This document shows, one piece after another, positions 15,727 to 23,605 of a DNA stretch of 39,585 nt. A program made the position numbers and the translations under genes. Below the pieces are notes generated by a model, which searched no databases, had not been told where the DNA came from, and saw only the letters and a program-made list of their open reading frames with translations. Origin of the DNA: Pseudofrankia coriaricola (GTDB lineage: Bacteria > Actinomycetota > Actinomycetes > Frankiales > Frankiaceae); NCBI RefSeq assembly GCF_001854805.1, contig NZ_MBLO01000053.1:1-39585 (forward strand), given 5' to 3'. The stretch's first letter is position 1, and every line of letters starts with the position of its first letter.

Positions 15727-16895
15727 CCATCGACCGTCAGGCCGTCGAGCGCCAGGCCATCGTCTCCGGCATCGGACGGTCGGCGACCGGCCGGCGACTG
15801 AACCGACCGGCCCTCGACCTCACCCTCGACGCCTGCCTCGCCGCCATCGCCGACGCCGGCCTGACCCCGCGCGACATCGACGGACTGACCTCCTGGCCAG
15901 ACCAGGCCGTCCCGTTCGGCTTCAGCGGCCCCCGCGTCAGCGACCTGCACAGCCTCCTACGCCTCGACCTGTCATGGATCCTGGGCTGCGGCGACGGCGC
16001 CAACGTCACCGGCATCCTCGGCATCGCCGCCCACGCCGTCGCCACCGGGCTCGCCCGCCATGTACTCGTCTACCGCACGGTCACCGAGTCCACCGCCCAG
16101 GGCACCGGCCGCCGCCCGGCAGTGATGTCCCAGATGCCCGCGCCGTGGCGGACGACCTACGGGGTCGGCTCGCCGGCACAACTCGCCGCCCTCTGGGCGC
16201 GCCACCACTTCGACCGCTACGGCACCACCCGGGAGCAGCTGGCCTGGGTAGCCCTCAACGACCGCCGCAACGCCGCCGACAACCCCGACGCGATCTTCCG
16301 CGACCCGATGACCCTGGACGACTACCTCACGACCCGAATGATCAGCAACCCGCTATGCCTTCTCGACTGCGACGTCCCCGCGGACGGCGCGTTCGCCTTC
16401 GTCATCTCCCACGCCGACCACCGACACGACACCGAGCGACCTGTCTTCTTCGAGGCCGTCGGCGGCGGCCGGCCAATGACATCCAGCTGGGAGTTCTGGC
16501 CCGACCTCGACGTCATGGCCGCCATGAAGGCCGCCGACCAGCTATGGTCACGCACCACACTGCGGCCCACCGACGTCGACCTCGCCTACCTCTACGACGG
16601 CTTCAGCATCTTCGTCCTCTACTGGCTCGAAGCGCTCGGCTTCTGCGCCCGAGGCGAGTCAGGACCATTCATCGAAGGCGGCACACGCATCGCCCGCGAC
16701 GGCGACCTGCCCCTCAACACCTCCGGCGGCCAGCTCTCCGAAGGCCGCTACCTCGGCTTCGGCCACGCCTACGAAGCCTTCCTACAACTACGCAACCAAG
16801 CAGGCCCCCGCCAGGTCACCGACACCCAGATCGCCCTCGTGACCGGCGGCGGCGGGCCGCTCGCCCAGGCATTCCTCTTCACCAACGACAGGTAG
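15723..16895 (+). CDS. Thiolase-like (SCP2/lipid-transfer type) protein
   Basis: A 390-residue thiolase-fold protein. Start ATG 15723 overlaps the DUF35 stop. The N-half contains GIGRSATGRRL and the dimer-core region LDLSWILGCGDGANVTG, where classical thiolases would place the nucleophile Cys in a CATG-like context; no clear equivalent is present. The C-half has DVDLAYLYDGFSIF and LNTSGGQLSEGRYLGFGHAY. This matches the lipid-transfer branch, whose steroid-degradation members (Ltp2 type) cleave beta-hydroxyacyl-CoA by retro-aldol chemistry with their DUF35 partner. Retro-aldolase is therefore my preferred inference over thiolysis, but not proven. Confidence 0.85.
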   Translation: MTIDRQAVERQAIVSGIGRSATGRRLNRPALDLTLDACLAAIADAGLTPRDIDGLTSWPDQAVPFGFSGPRVSDLHSLLRLDLSWILGCGDGANVTGILGIAAHAVATGLARHVLVYRTVTESTAQGTGRRPAVMSQMPAPWRTTYGVGSPAQLAALWARHHFDRYGTTREQLAWVALNDRRNAADNPDAIFRDPMTLDDYLTTRMISNPLCLLDCDVPADGAFAFVISHADHRHDTERPVFFEAVGGGRPMTSSWEFWPDLDVMAAMKAADQLWSRTTLRPTDVDLAYLYDGFSIFVLYWLEALGFCARGESGPFIEGGTRIARDGDLPLNTSGGQLSEGRYLGFGHAYEAFLQLRNQAGPRQVTDTQIALVTGGGGPLAQAFLFTNDR

Positions 16896-16905
16896 GGCGG
16901 TACAC

Positions 16906-17751
16906 ATGGACTTACTGGACCGGCTCGGCGCGGTGGTTGTCGGCGGCGGGAGCGGAATCGGGCGCGGGACCGCCTTAGCGCTCGCCGCGGAGGGAATGCG
17001 AGTCCTCGTCGCCGACATCGACGTCGAGACTGCGGAGGCGACCCGCGACGAGATCATCCGCCGCGGCGGTGACGCGACCGCCGCATACGTCGACGCGACC
17101 GACGAGGCCTCGTTGGCGAAGCTCACGGCGCGCGCGGAGGACCTGGGTGGCGTACGCGTGCTCATTCACACCGTCGGCGTCCATACCAATGCTCCGCTGA
17201 CAACCGCCGACGAGAACCTGTGGGCCTGGTTCATCGAGTTCCACCTCATGTCGGCGGTGCGCGTGGTCAGGGCCTTCCTGCCGCTGCTGCGCGGGCACGA
17301 CGGCGGGTCGCACATCGTCGTCACCTCATCGATGTCCGGCCTGTTGGCGCTGCCCGCGGCGGAGACGGGGGGCACGGACACCGGCGTGTACACCGCTCTG
17401 AAGCACGCCATCGTCGGGTACGGCGAAATGCTGCGGATGGAGGTGGCGCCCGAGGGCATCGGGGTGTCGGTGCTCTGCCCCGGCGCGGTGGTCACCAACC
17501 TGGGTTCGACCACTGCTCGGCATCGCCCGGCGCGTTTCGGTGGGCCGCTGCCCGACCCGATGGCCGGGCGCACTATGTCACCCGACATGATCCCCTCGGG
17601 CATGCTGCAGCATGAGGCCGTCGGGCCCTACGTCGTGCGGGGCATCCGCGCGAACCGCGCCTACATCATCACGCACACCGAGATGGCGGACCAAGTGCTC
17701 GCCCGCCAGCAGCGCCTGCTGGACGACATCGCATTCTTCGCAACGCCCTAG
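16906..17751 (+). CDS. SDR-family oxidoreductase
   Basis: A 281-residue SDR, longer than the classical ~250. The cofactor motif is GGGSGIG near residues 13-19, and Asp in VLVADIDVE suggests NAD. The catalytic Ser is in VVTSSMSG, and the Tyr/Lys pair is in VYTALKHA. The NNAG position reads HTVG, a departure from consensus. The C-terminal extension (RANRAYIITHTEMADQVLAR) is typical of the subgroup acting on bulky alcohols. It starts 10 bases after the thiolase-like gene and is part of block B. Confidence 0.87.
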   Translation: MDLLDRLGAVVVGGGSGIGRGTALALAAEGMRVLVADIDVETAEATRDEIIRRGGDATAAYVDATDEASLAKLTARAEDLGGVRVLIHTVGVHTNAPLTTADENLWAWFIEFHLMSAVRVVRAFLPLLRGHDGGSHIVVTSSMSGLLALPAAETGGTDTGVYTALKHAIVGYGEMLRMEVAPEGIGVSVLCPGAVVTNLGSTTARHRPARFGGPLPDPMAGRTMSPDMIPSGMLQHEAVGPYVVRGIRANRAYIITHTEMADQVLARQQRLLDDIAFFATP

Positions 17752-17882
17752 CGCCGCCACCACCGGCGACGGAAAGCGCCCCGCATGCCGGGGTGTCCTG
17801 CTCGATAGCGCTCGAAACCACTCTGGCTGGCGCAACGCCAGCAATGCCGCCAGGAAGTGTTCAGACAGCGAGGATTTTTCTG

Positions 17883-18635
17883 ATGACGGGTCTGCTCGAG
17901 GGCAAGGTAGCGATCATCACCGGGGCGGGCCGTGGCATCGGCAAGGCCTGCGCGGAGGTGTTTGTCCGCGAAGGCGCGCTCGTTGCCGCGGTGGACATCA
18001 CCGGCGCGGAGAAGGACGTGGCATCCGAATTAGGGGATCGTGTCCTGCCCATTCACGCCGATGTCGCGTCGGAGAACGACGTCACGCGCATGATCGACGC
18101 CACCGTGGCACGGTTCGGACGCATCGACGTCCTCGTGAACAATGCGGCGACCGTCGCCGGCCGCAAATGGGACGTCGACTACCTCAGCAGCGAGGAGTAC
18201 GCGGTCCACACGGAGGTCAACTTCTTCGGTGTCCTGCTCTGCATGCAGAAGACCATTCCCGTGATGATCGAGAACGGCGGCGGCTCCATCGTCAACATCT
18301 CCTCGGTCGGTTCGTTCAACGCGGAGGAGCGGGCCCCCGCCGCATACGGGGCGTCGAAGGCGGCCGTGAACCACCTGACGAAGTCGGTCGCGGTCGAATA
18401 CGGCGCCCGTGGCATCCGTGCGAACGTCGTCGCGCCGGGCTTCAACTACACGGAACAGACGAGACGCATCCCCGCGGAGAAGCTCGAGCCTCTGGCCCGG
18501 AAGGCTGCTCTGGGCCGCCCGGGCGAGTCCGCGGAGCAGGCCGAGGTGGTGGCCTTCTTCGCCTCCGATCGCGCCTCCTTCGTAAGTGGCGCGATCCTCC
18601 CGGTCGACGGCGGCTGGTCAGCACGGCTCGCCTGA
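17883..18635 (+). CDS. SDR-family oxidoreductase, island paralogue 2
   Basis: A 250-residue classical SDR: TGAGRGIG near residues 12-19, VNNAAT, Ser in ISSVGS, Tyr/Lys in YGASKAAVN, ending PVDGGWSARLA. VDITGAEKD after beta-2 indicates NAD preference. It is the block B member of the trio of near-identical-pattern SDRs (10606, 17883, 25900). The start is ATG 17883, preceded by GCGAGGA; an upstream in-frame ATG at 17793 has no ribosome-binding site and would add antisense-like residues. A 131-base gap follows the previous SDR, so a secondary promoter is possible. Confidence 0.9.
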   Translation: MTGLLEGKVAIITGAGRGIGKACAEVFVREGALVAAVDITGAEKDVASELGDRVLPIHADVASENDVTRMIDATVARFGRIDVLVNNAATVAGRKWDVDYLSSEEYAVHTEVNFFGVLLCMQKTIPVMIENGGGSIVNISSVGSFNAEERAPAAYGASKAAVNHLTKSVAVEYGARGIRANVVAPGFNYTEQTRRIPAEKLEPLARKAALGRPGESAEQAEVVAFFASDRASFVSGAILPVDGGWSARLA

Positions 18636-18820
18636 TCACACGAAAAGAGTTGCGGCGGTGCCCGTGACCCGTATGCTCGGCCGTCGCGTCCACGTGGTTC
18701 CCAGCAACGCTGCCGGGGCTGCCTGGACCCGACGGCCGAGCTAAACGTTGTCTGACGTGGCACCAGCGACCAGCCGCGGCAGGAATCGGAGCGGTCGCGC
18801 CATCAGAAGGAGAGAGTGCG

Positions 18821-19600
18821 TTGGAGCTGGCGGGCAAGGTCGTGATAGTCACTGGCGGCGCCGGGAATCTCGGGTCGGTGTGCGCGCGCCGCCTTGCGGA
18901 GGCGGGTGCTGCCGTCGTCGTCTCCGATCTTCCGGAGGCCGATGTCGAGAGCGTCGTCGACGGGATAGTGAAAGCGGGGGGAACGGCTGTCGGCCACGGC
19001 GGCGACGTCAGCGAGGAGGACGACATCGTCGCCATGGTCGGGACCAGTGTGCGCGAATATGGCCGCCTGGACGCACTCGTGAACGTCGCCGGCGCCATCG
19101 GTCTCGTCCGGCTGGATCGCGATCTCACCGAGATGCCCGTGGAGACCTGGGACGCGATCATGGCCGTCAACGCGCGCGGCCCGATGCTTGGCTGCAAGCA
19201 CGCGATCCCGGCGATGCTGGCAACCGGCGGCGGCTCGATCATCAACTTCACGTCGCCCGCCGCCTTTCGCGGCGACGATCGGCTCTTCGCGTACTCCGCC
19301 TCCAAGGCGGCGGTCATCGGGCTGACCCTCACGGTGGCGACCGCCTACGGCAAACAGGGAATCCGGTGTAACGCGATCGCGCCCGGCTGCGTCTGGTCCG
19401 AGCGCTACCGGGAGCACATCCCGGCCGACATGCTCGACCTCATGGAGCGTGTCGCACTCACGCCGCGCCTCGGGCTGCCCGACGATATCGCCCACATGAC
19501 GGTCTATCTGGCGTCGGACAAGGCCGGCTACGTGACCGGCCAGACGCTGGTCGTCGACGGGGGCCTCGGCTCCCACCAGCCATGGGTCGGCGCGCGGTAG
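18821..19600 (+). CDS. SDR-family oxidoreductase
   Basis: A 259-residue SDR starting at TTG 18821, supported by the ribosome-binding site agaaggagag eight or so bases upstream. The cofactor loop is altered to TGGAGNLG. VSDLPEAD after beta-2 fits NAD, and LVNVAG, Ser in NFTSPAAF, and Tyr/Lys in YSASKAAV are present. The tail GQTLVVDGGLGSHQPW is that of enzymes acting on cyclic or sugar-like diols. It is separated from the previous SDR by 185 bases and from the epimerase by 13, so it probably forms a tight pair with the latter. Confidence 0.87.
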   Translation: MELAGKVVIVTGGAGNLGSVCARRLAEAGAAVVVSDLPEADVESVVDGIVKAGGTAVGHGGDVSEEDDIVAMVGTSVREYGRLDALVNVAGAIGLVRLDRDLTEMPVETWDAIMAVNARGPMLGCKHAIPAMLATGGGSIINFTSPAAFRGDDRLFAYSASKAAVIGLTLTVATAYGKQGIRCNAIAPGCVWSERYREHIPADMLDLMERVALTPRLGLPDDIAHMTVYLASDKAGYVTGQTLVVDGGLGSHQPWVGAR

Positions 19601-19613
19601 GGGCTGCGTCCAC

Positions 19614-20615
19614 ATGGCGACTCTGATCACGGGCGGGACGGGCTTCCTCGGTTCCTACCTCACCAGACACATCGTTCAGGCACAGCCTTCGGAGCGCGTC
19701 GTCGTCCTCGACAACCGCGTCGATCGAGGACGGATCGCCGATGTCCTCGACCGGGTGAACGTGATCGAGGGCGACGTCACCGACCTGAACACCGTGCGCA
19801 CCGCGATCGAGAGCTACGACGTAAGCCACGTTGCGCACTTCGCGTTCGTTCTCGGCGGCCCCGCTCCCGGCAAGGCGGTGCCATGGGTCGCCGTCCAGAG
19901 CCTCGGCATGGCGAACGTGCTGGAAGCCGCCCGCGCCGCCGGCGTGAAACGGGTCCTCTTCGGCAGCTCCGTAGCGGCCTACGGCAGGCCGAACGTGGAC
20001 ATCCTCACGGAGGACCTCGTCCCGGAGCCGGCCGACATCTACGGCGACTCGAAGGTCTGGGGAGAATCGCTCGCGCGGCACTTCACACGGTTCCTCGGTC
20101 TCGACACGGTCGTCCTCCGGTTCGGATCCACCTACGGACTCGGGCGAGCATGGCGGGGGTCGTACGACTCCGGCCTCATGACACCGCCACCCGACGTGCA
20201 CTACATGGCACGCGTCGAGGACGCGGCCCGGGGCAAACCGATCGTGCTCCCCCACGAGGACGCCATGGCCGACTGGCTCTACGCGGCAGACGCGGCACGG
20301 GCGACCTGGCTCGCGCTCACCGCGGAACACCCGCCGCACCACCTGTACAACGTCGGTTCCGAACGCCGATCGGTCGGCGACTTCGCCCGCGCTCTACGGA
20401 AAGTCCTGCCCGATGTACCGATCACGTTGTCCGCGACCGAGATGCCCGGACACGCGCACCTCGCGATGAGCACTCGGCGGCTCAGGGAGGACCTCGGATT
20501 CGCGCCGGCGTACACCCTCGAAGACGGCCTGCGCGACTACATCGACCGCATCCGCGCATACGACCAGTTCAACCACGCACAGACAGTTCAGATCACCCGG
20601 GGAGCGAGCCGATGA
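19614..20615 (+). CDS. NAD-dependent epimerase/dehydratase (extended SDR)
   Basis: A 333-residue extended SDR. The Rossmann motif is GGTGFLG near residues 7-13, the adenine-ribose region reads VVVLDN, Ser is in LFGSSVAAYG, and the Tyr-x-x-x-Lys pair is in IYGDSKVWGE. The C-terminal domain shows LEDGLRDYIDRIR, typical of sugar epimerases. In catabolic clusters such proteins often act as 3-beta-hydroxysteroid dehydrogenase-like or hydroxyacyl oxidoreductases rather than sugar enzymes; the surroundings favour that. It is the last gene of block B, with 659 bases of apparently gene-free DNA behind it. Confidence 0.87.
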   Translation: MATLITGGTGFLGSYLTRHIVQAQPSERVVVLDNRVDRGRIADVLDRVNVIEGDVTDLNTVRTAIESYDVSHVAHFAFVLGGPAPGKAVPWVAVQSLGMANVLEAARAAGVKRVLFGSSVAAYGRPNVDILTEDLVPEPADIYGDSKVWGESLARHFTRFLGLDTVVLRFGSTYGLGRAWRGSYDSGLMTPPPDVHYMARVEDAARGKPIVLPHEDAMADWLYAADAARATWLALTAEHPPHHLYNVGSERRSVGDFARALRKVLPDVPITLSATEMPGHAHLAMSTRRLREDLGFAPAYTLEDGLRDYIDRIRAYDQFNHAQTVQITRGASR

Positions 20616-21274
20616 GGCCAGCTCCAGAATCATGTCCAGCGGCGAACCGCGCGTCGCCCACCGACGGCTCGGCGAACGGAATGCCCGAAACATCCCGATT
20701 CGACCCTGCTGACGGCCAAGGACCGTGGCCGGGGCCGCACGGACCTGCGGTTCGGCGACCTCAGGGGACTCGGCTGTGATACCGAGAGCTCCTTCGTGGC
20801 TCGTCAATGCAGTCGTCGGCCGACGCTGGCCGGGCCGAACGGCCCATGACTCCTGGCTCGGCATGCTGCTCGGGACCGGGCCCTCGTAAGCCTCGGCGAA
20901 CTCGTCACGATCAGCGCCCAGCTGGCCAACGCGAATCGCCGCCGCGGATGACTGCGCCTGCCCGCGACGTCACCGACGGTGCGTCCGGCGCCGTAGTGGC
21001 GTCCACCGCCGCTTGGCCTGCCGCCCTGATCGTGGGTCTACGCGAGTCCGTGTGCCGCGACCCAGAACGACCCCGGTGTATACGAGAGCTGGCTAGTGTT
21101 GTATACACCGGGGTCAGCAGGAAGAACCAGCCGCATCCAGGACGACGCACCGTCCGGCCGTACTCGCCATCTTCGGCACGGGACGACGCCGCGTCGGCAT
21201 GCGGCCCTCCCCGCGCGATGGACGCTCACCCAGCCGGGCAGGCGCCGTCACGATGACGCCAAAGGAGCCGTGGC
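20616..21274. other. Gene-free stretch before second lipoprotein gene
   Basis: No convincing protein was found in either direction. A short plus-strand piece near 20870-20940 reads SLGELVTISAQLANANRRRG before a stop and looks like the C-terminus of a lost protein that I cannot name. The main visible structure is the long inverted repeat with operator boxes at 21069-21115. The rest is probably decayed coding DNA plus the promoter of the lipoprotein gene. Confidence 0.5.
21069..21115 (+). promoter_or_regulatory. Operator pair inside a 15-base perfect inverted repeat
   Basis: GACCCCGGTGTATAC (21069-21083) is exactly complementary to GTATACACCGGGGTC (21101-21115), with a 17-base spacer. Each arm carries a GTATAC core (boxes GTGTATACGA at 21076 and TTGTATACAC at 21099, centres 23 bases apart), matching the island operator. 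It lies 160 bases before the lipoprotein start at 21275. A cruciform or terminator reading is possible, but the box match favours a regulator site. Confidence 0.75.
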
Positions 21275-22564
21275 ATGACGTCGCCAACCAGCAAGCGATT
21301 ACTGAGAGCGGCAGCGCTCGCGGTCAGCACCAGCAGCTTGGCCGCATCCCTCGCCGCCTGCGGCGGACAGGGAGACACCAGCGCCGGCGGGGCGTGCTCG
21401 ACGACGGTGCCCGGCGTCACGCCCACCGAGGTCAAGGCCGGCATGGTCTGGAGTGACACCGGCCCGGTGGCGCCCGCATTGCGCGCCTTCCGGGCCGGCG
21501 TGGACGCCCGTCTCCACGTCCTCAACGAGCAGGAAGGCGGCGTCTACGGGCGCAAGGTCACCTATGCCTGGCGGGACGACCAAGCCGACCCGACGCTCAA
21601 CATGAGCATGGTCCAGGAACTCCTGGACCAGGAGAAAGTGTTCGGGCTCATCTACGCGCCCGGCGGCGGCAAGGGCTCTGCCGAGCTCCTACAGGAGCGC
21701 AACATCCCGGTCACGGGCGTCGCCAGCGACAGGGTCTGGCTGGGGATGAACAACATGTTCTCGTGGTTCTACCTCGGGGATGGCTCCAGCACCACCTGGG
21801 GCGAGTACGTCCACGAGCAGGGCGGGACCCGTGCGGCCGTCTTCGCCCTCGACGGGAACGCCACCAACGGGGACTTCACCCAGCAGGTCGTCGCGAGTCT
21901 GAAAGCCAGCAACGTCAAGATCGTCAAAACGTTCTACACCAGCCAGATCACAAACTTCCAGGCCGTCGCGCAACAGATCAAGGAAAACAACATCGACGCC
22001 CTCACGGGCGTGCTAATACCGGACGCGGTCGCGCAGTTGCTCCCCGAACTCACCAAGCTTGGCGTAACCCTAGGCGGTACCCTCAAGGTCGTTCTGCTGC
22101 CCCTGGGCTACGACAACAGCAGCCTCGCCAAGTACGGCCCCGCGCTCGCCGGCGCGTCGATCTTCACCGGCATCCAGCCTTTCGAGCTCGATACCGCCGG
22201 GCAGCGGAAGTTCAAGCAGGCGATGAGCGACTACGCCCCCGAGATCCAGCCGGCAACCCAGGACATGGCGGTGAACGGATGGATCTCGGCCGACCTGTTC
22301 ATCCGCGGCCTGCAGGCCGCCGGACAATGCCCGACCAGAGAGTCCTTCATCACCGACCTACGCGCCGTCAAGAACTACAACGGCGCCGGCATGACCCCCG
22401 ACACCCACATCGACCTGTCCACCAACTACCGCCAGACCTCCACCTGCTACTACATCGTCAAGGTCAGCCCGGACGGATCGAGGTTCCAGCCGACCAGCAC
22501 CGCGGCCACCTGCGGAGACGTCATCACCCCGCAGCAGATGGCCGCCCTCAACCAACAGTCTTAA
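21275..22564 (+). CDS. ABC-transporter substrate-binding lipoprotein
   Basis: A 429-residue solute-binding lipoprotein. The signal segment LLRAAALAVSTSSLAASLAAC has its lipobox Cys at 29. A periplasmic-binding type 1 fold follows (GMVWSDTGPVAP, GLIYAPGGGKGSAELLQER, AAVFALDGNATNGDF). It has four Cys in the mature part (for example GACST, GQCPT, TSTCYYI, ATCGD), perhaps two disulfides. The start has the ribosome-binding site AAAGGAG. Like the lipoprotein at 13124, it lacks neighbouring permease and ATPase genes. It is controlled by its own operator pair, so it belongs to the same regulon. Confidence 0.88.
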   Translation: MTSPTSKRLLRAAALAVSTSSLAASLAACGGQGDTSAGGACSTTVPGVTPTEVKAGMVWSDTGPVAPALRAFRAGVDARLHVLNEQEGGVYGRKVTYAWRDDQADPTLNMSMVQELLDQEKVFGLIYAPGGGKGSAELLQERNIPVTGVASDRVWLGMNNMFSWFYLGDGSSTTWGEYVHEQGGTRAAVFALDGNATNGDFTQQVVASLKASNVKIVKTFYTSQITNFQAVAQQIKENNIDALTGVLIPDAVAQLLPELTKLGVTLGGTLKVVLLPLGYDNSSLAKYGPALAGASIFTGIQPFELDTAGQRKFKQAMSDYAPEIQPATQDMAVNGWISADLFIRGLQAAGQCPTRESFITDLRAVKNYNGAGMTPDTHIDLSTNYRQTSTCYYIVKVSPDGSRFQPTSTAATCGDVITPQQMAALNQQS

Positions 22565-22616
22565 CCGGAGGCTTGCATGCCGATGATCGTCTGGGTGGGG
22601 CGGAAGCGGATGCTGC

Positions 22617-22841
22617 CTCGCACGATCTCGGTGCGGTGGCGGGTGAGGTCGGGCAGTTGGCGGATCGGCTCGGGCGGGACGAAAACTGGACCGCACTAGG
22701 CCGTGCTCGACCAGTCGACAGATCTACTCCGCAGCCATCACGTTGGTCTTGCGGACCAGCGCCGTCTTCATATGAGGAGCACTGAGCGGCCAGAAGATCG
22801 GCTTCCGGTAGGAACCCGGTCGCCTCCATCCCGACCACCCG
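22617..22841 (-). pseudogene. IS110-family transposase remnant
   Basis: On the minus strand VVGMEATG (one frame) continues after a frameshift as SYRKPIFWPLSAPHMKTALV, then RKTNVMAAE, an in-frame stop, ICRLVEHGLVRSS and, after another shift, FVPPEPIRQLPDLTRHRTEI. This order matches the N-terminal RuvC-like domain of IS110 transposases (MEATG, KPI-W-L, RKTD-DA, LVEHGLL, SFVPP-IR-LRDLTRYR). The second half, with the transposase_20 domain, is absent. It abuts the 3' end of the lipoprotein gene. Confidence 0.8.
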
Positions 22842-22893
22842 CCGGGCTGCGGCGGGCCGGGGCAGATGTTCCGGCGGGAGTGCCCGAGCCGCA

Positions 22894-22976
22894 GATATGG
22901 ACGCGGTACGACTTCCATGAGGGCCTCGGATGGCGGTTGCCGACGATACCGTTGGACCTCGGAGTGGCCCTCACAC
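22894..22976 (+). repeat. Dispersed repeat, copy 2
   Basis: Counterpart of 7240-7324, with about four in five bases identical. It lies between the IS110 remnant and the SDR remnant and overlaps the last codons of the latter, so its right edge marks a recombination joint. Confidence 0.7.
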
Positions 22977-23147
22977 AAAGTAGACGTGCTCGACGGCAAT
23001 GCAGACGAGCCAGGCGCGCTCGTCTGCGTTCCCGAGCCAGGCCGGGAACAATACCAGCTCGGCCAGCCTCACACGGTACTCTTCAGAGACGGTGGCAAGC
23101 AGGGGCGTCTCAACGACTCCAGGCGCGATGATCACCACCCGGATCCC
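22971..23147 (-). pseudogene. SDR C-terminal remnant
   Basis: The minus strand reads GIRVVIIAPGVVETPLL, then SEEYRVRLAEL, FPAWLGNADERAWLV and VEHVYFV before a stop. This is the C-terminal third of a 17-beta-HSD10/3-hydroxyacyl-CoA dehydrogenase-like SDR, whose family form is IAPG-x-x-x-TPLL followed by FP-RLG-P-EYA-LV. The catalytic half is missing and the last strand is lost at the junction with the dispersed repeat. It is distinct from all six intact SDRs in the window. Confidence 0.8.
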
Positions 23148-23160
23148 ATGCCAGGCCAGG

Positions 23161-23328
23161 TCACCCGTCGTGGGAAGCGTCGGGCCAAAGACACCGCCTC
23201 ACCAGCGACGAGTTCGCGAACACGGCGTGGAACATGCGCGGTCACGTCACGGCGTCGACGAACCTTCCCTGGCCCGTCAACAGCCGGTGGTCCTCGATCC
23301 TCGCCATCCGTTCCCCGACGAACCCCAT
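23161..23328 (-). pseudogene. Molybdopterin-dependent oxidoreductase large-subunit N-terminal remnant
   Basis: From ATG 23328, with a preserved ribosome-binding site (GGAGG), the frame reads MGFVGERMARIEDHRLLTGQ, GRFVDAVT, then an in-frame TGA, then PRMFHAVFANSSLVRR. This is the start of CoxL/xanthine-dehydrogenase-type subunits (VG--V-R-ED-RLLTG-G-FVDD, PGM-HA-FVRS). Only about 50 residues of a normal ~780 survive. It indicates that an aldehyde- or CO-dehydrogenase-type operon once lay here. Confidence 0.82.
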
Positions 23329-23539
23329 AGGTCGGCCTCCTCTCTGCGCCTGGCCAGACGGACCTGCCGCCGAACTCGTCGAAACGCATGTCATACGCGC
23401 CGCCAGCGACCGTGGCGTGGGTCGCGTCGATGTCGACCGCCGCAGGGCGTCGCCGTCAGGGGACGGCGCCAGGTCGCCGATGCGAGACGGCGCTGGTCAC
23501 CGGCCGGGCGAACCGCTCGCCCTGCCTTTCTCGTCGCCA

Positions 23540-23581
23540 ACGTCCGCTGAGCCGCCGGGTCCCGGGCAGCTCAGCGGACGT
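23540..23581 (-). terminator. Likely factor-independent terminator of block C
   Basis: ACGTCCGCTGAGC (23540-23552) and GCTCAGCGGACGT (23569-23581) form a perfect 13-base stem with a 16-base loop that can itself pair (cgggtcccg). It lies 25 bases after the P450 stop, at the end of the long minus-strand operon. No T-run follows, as is common for actinomycete terminators. Confidence 0.7.
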
Positions 23582-23605
23582 GACCTCACCAGCGCACCTG
23601 TGAGT

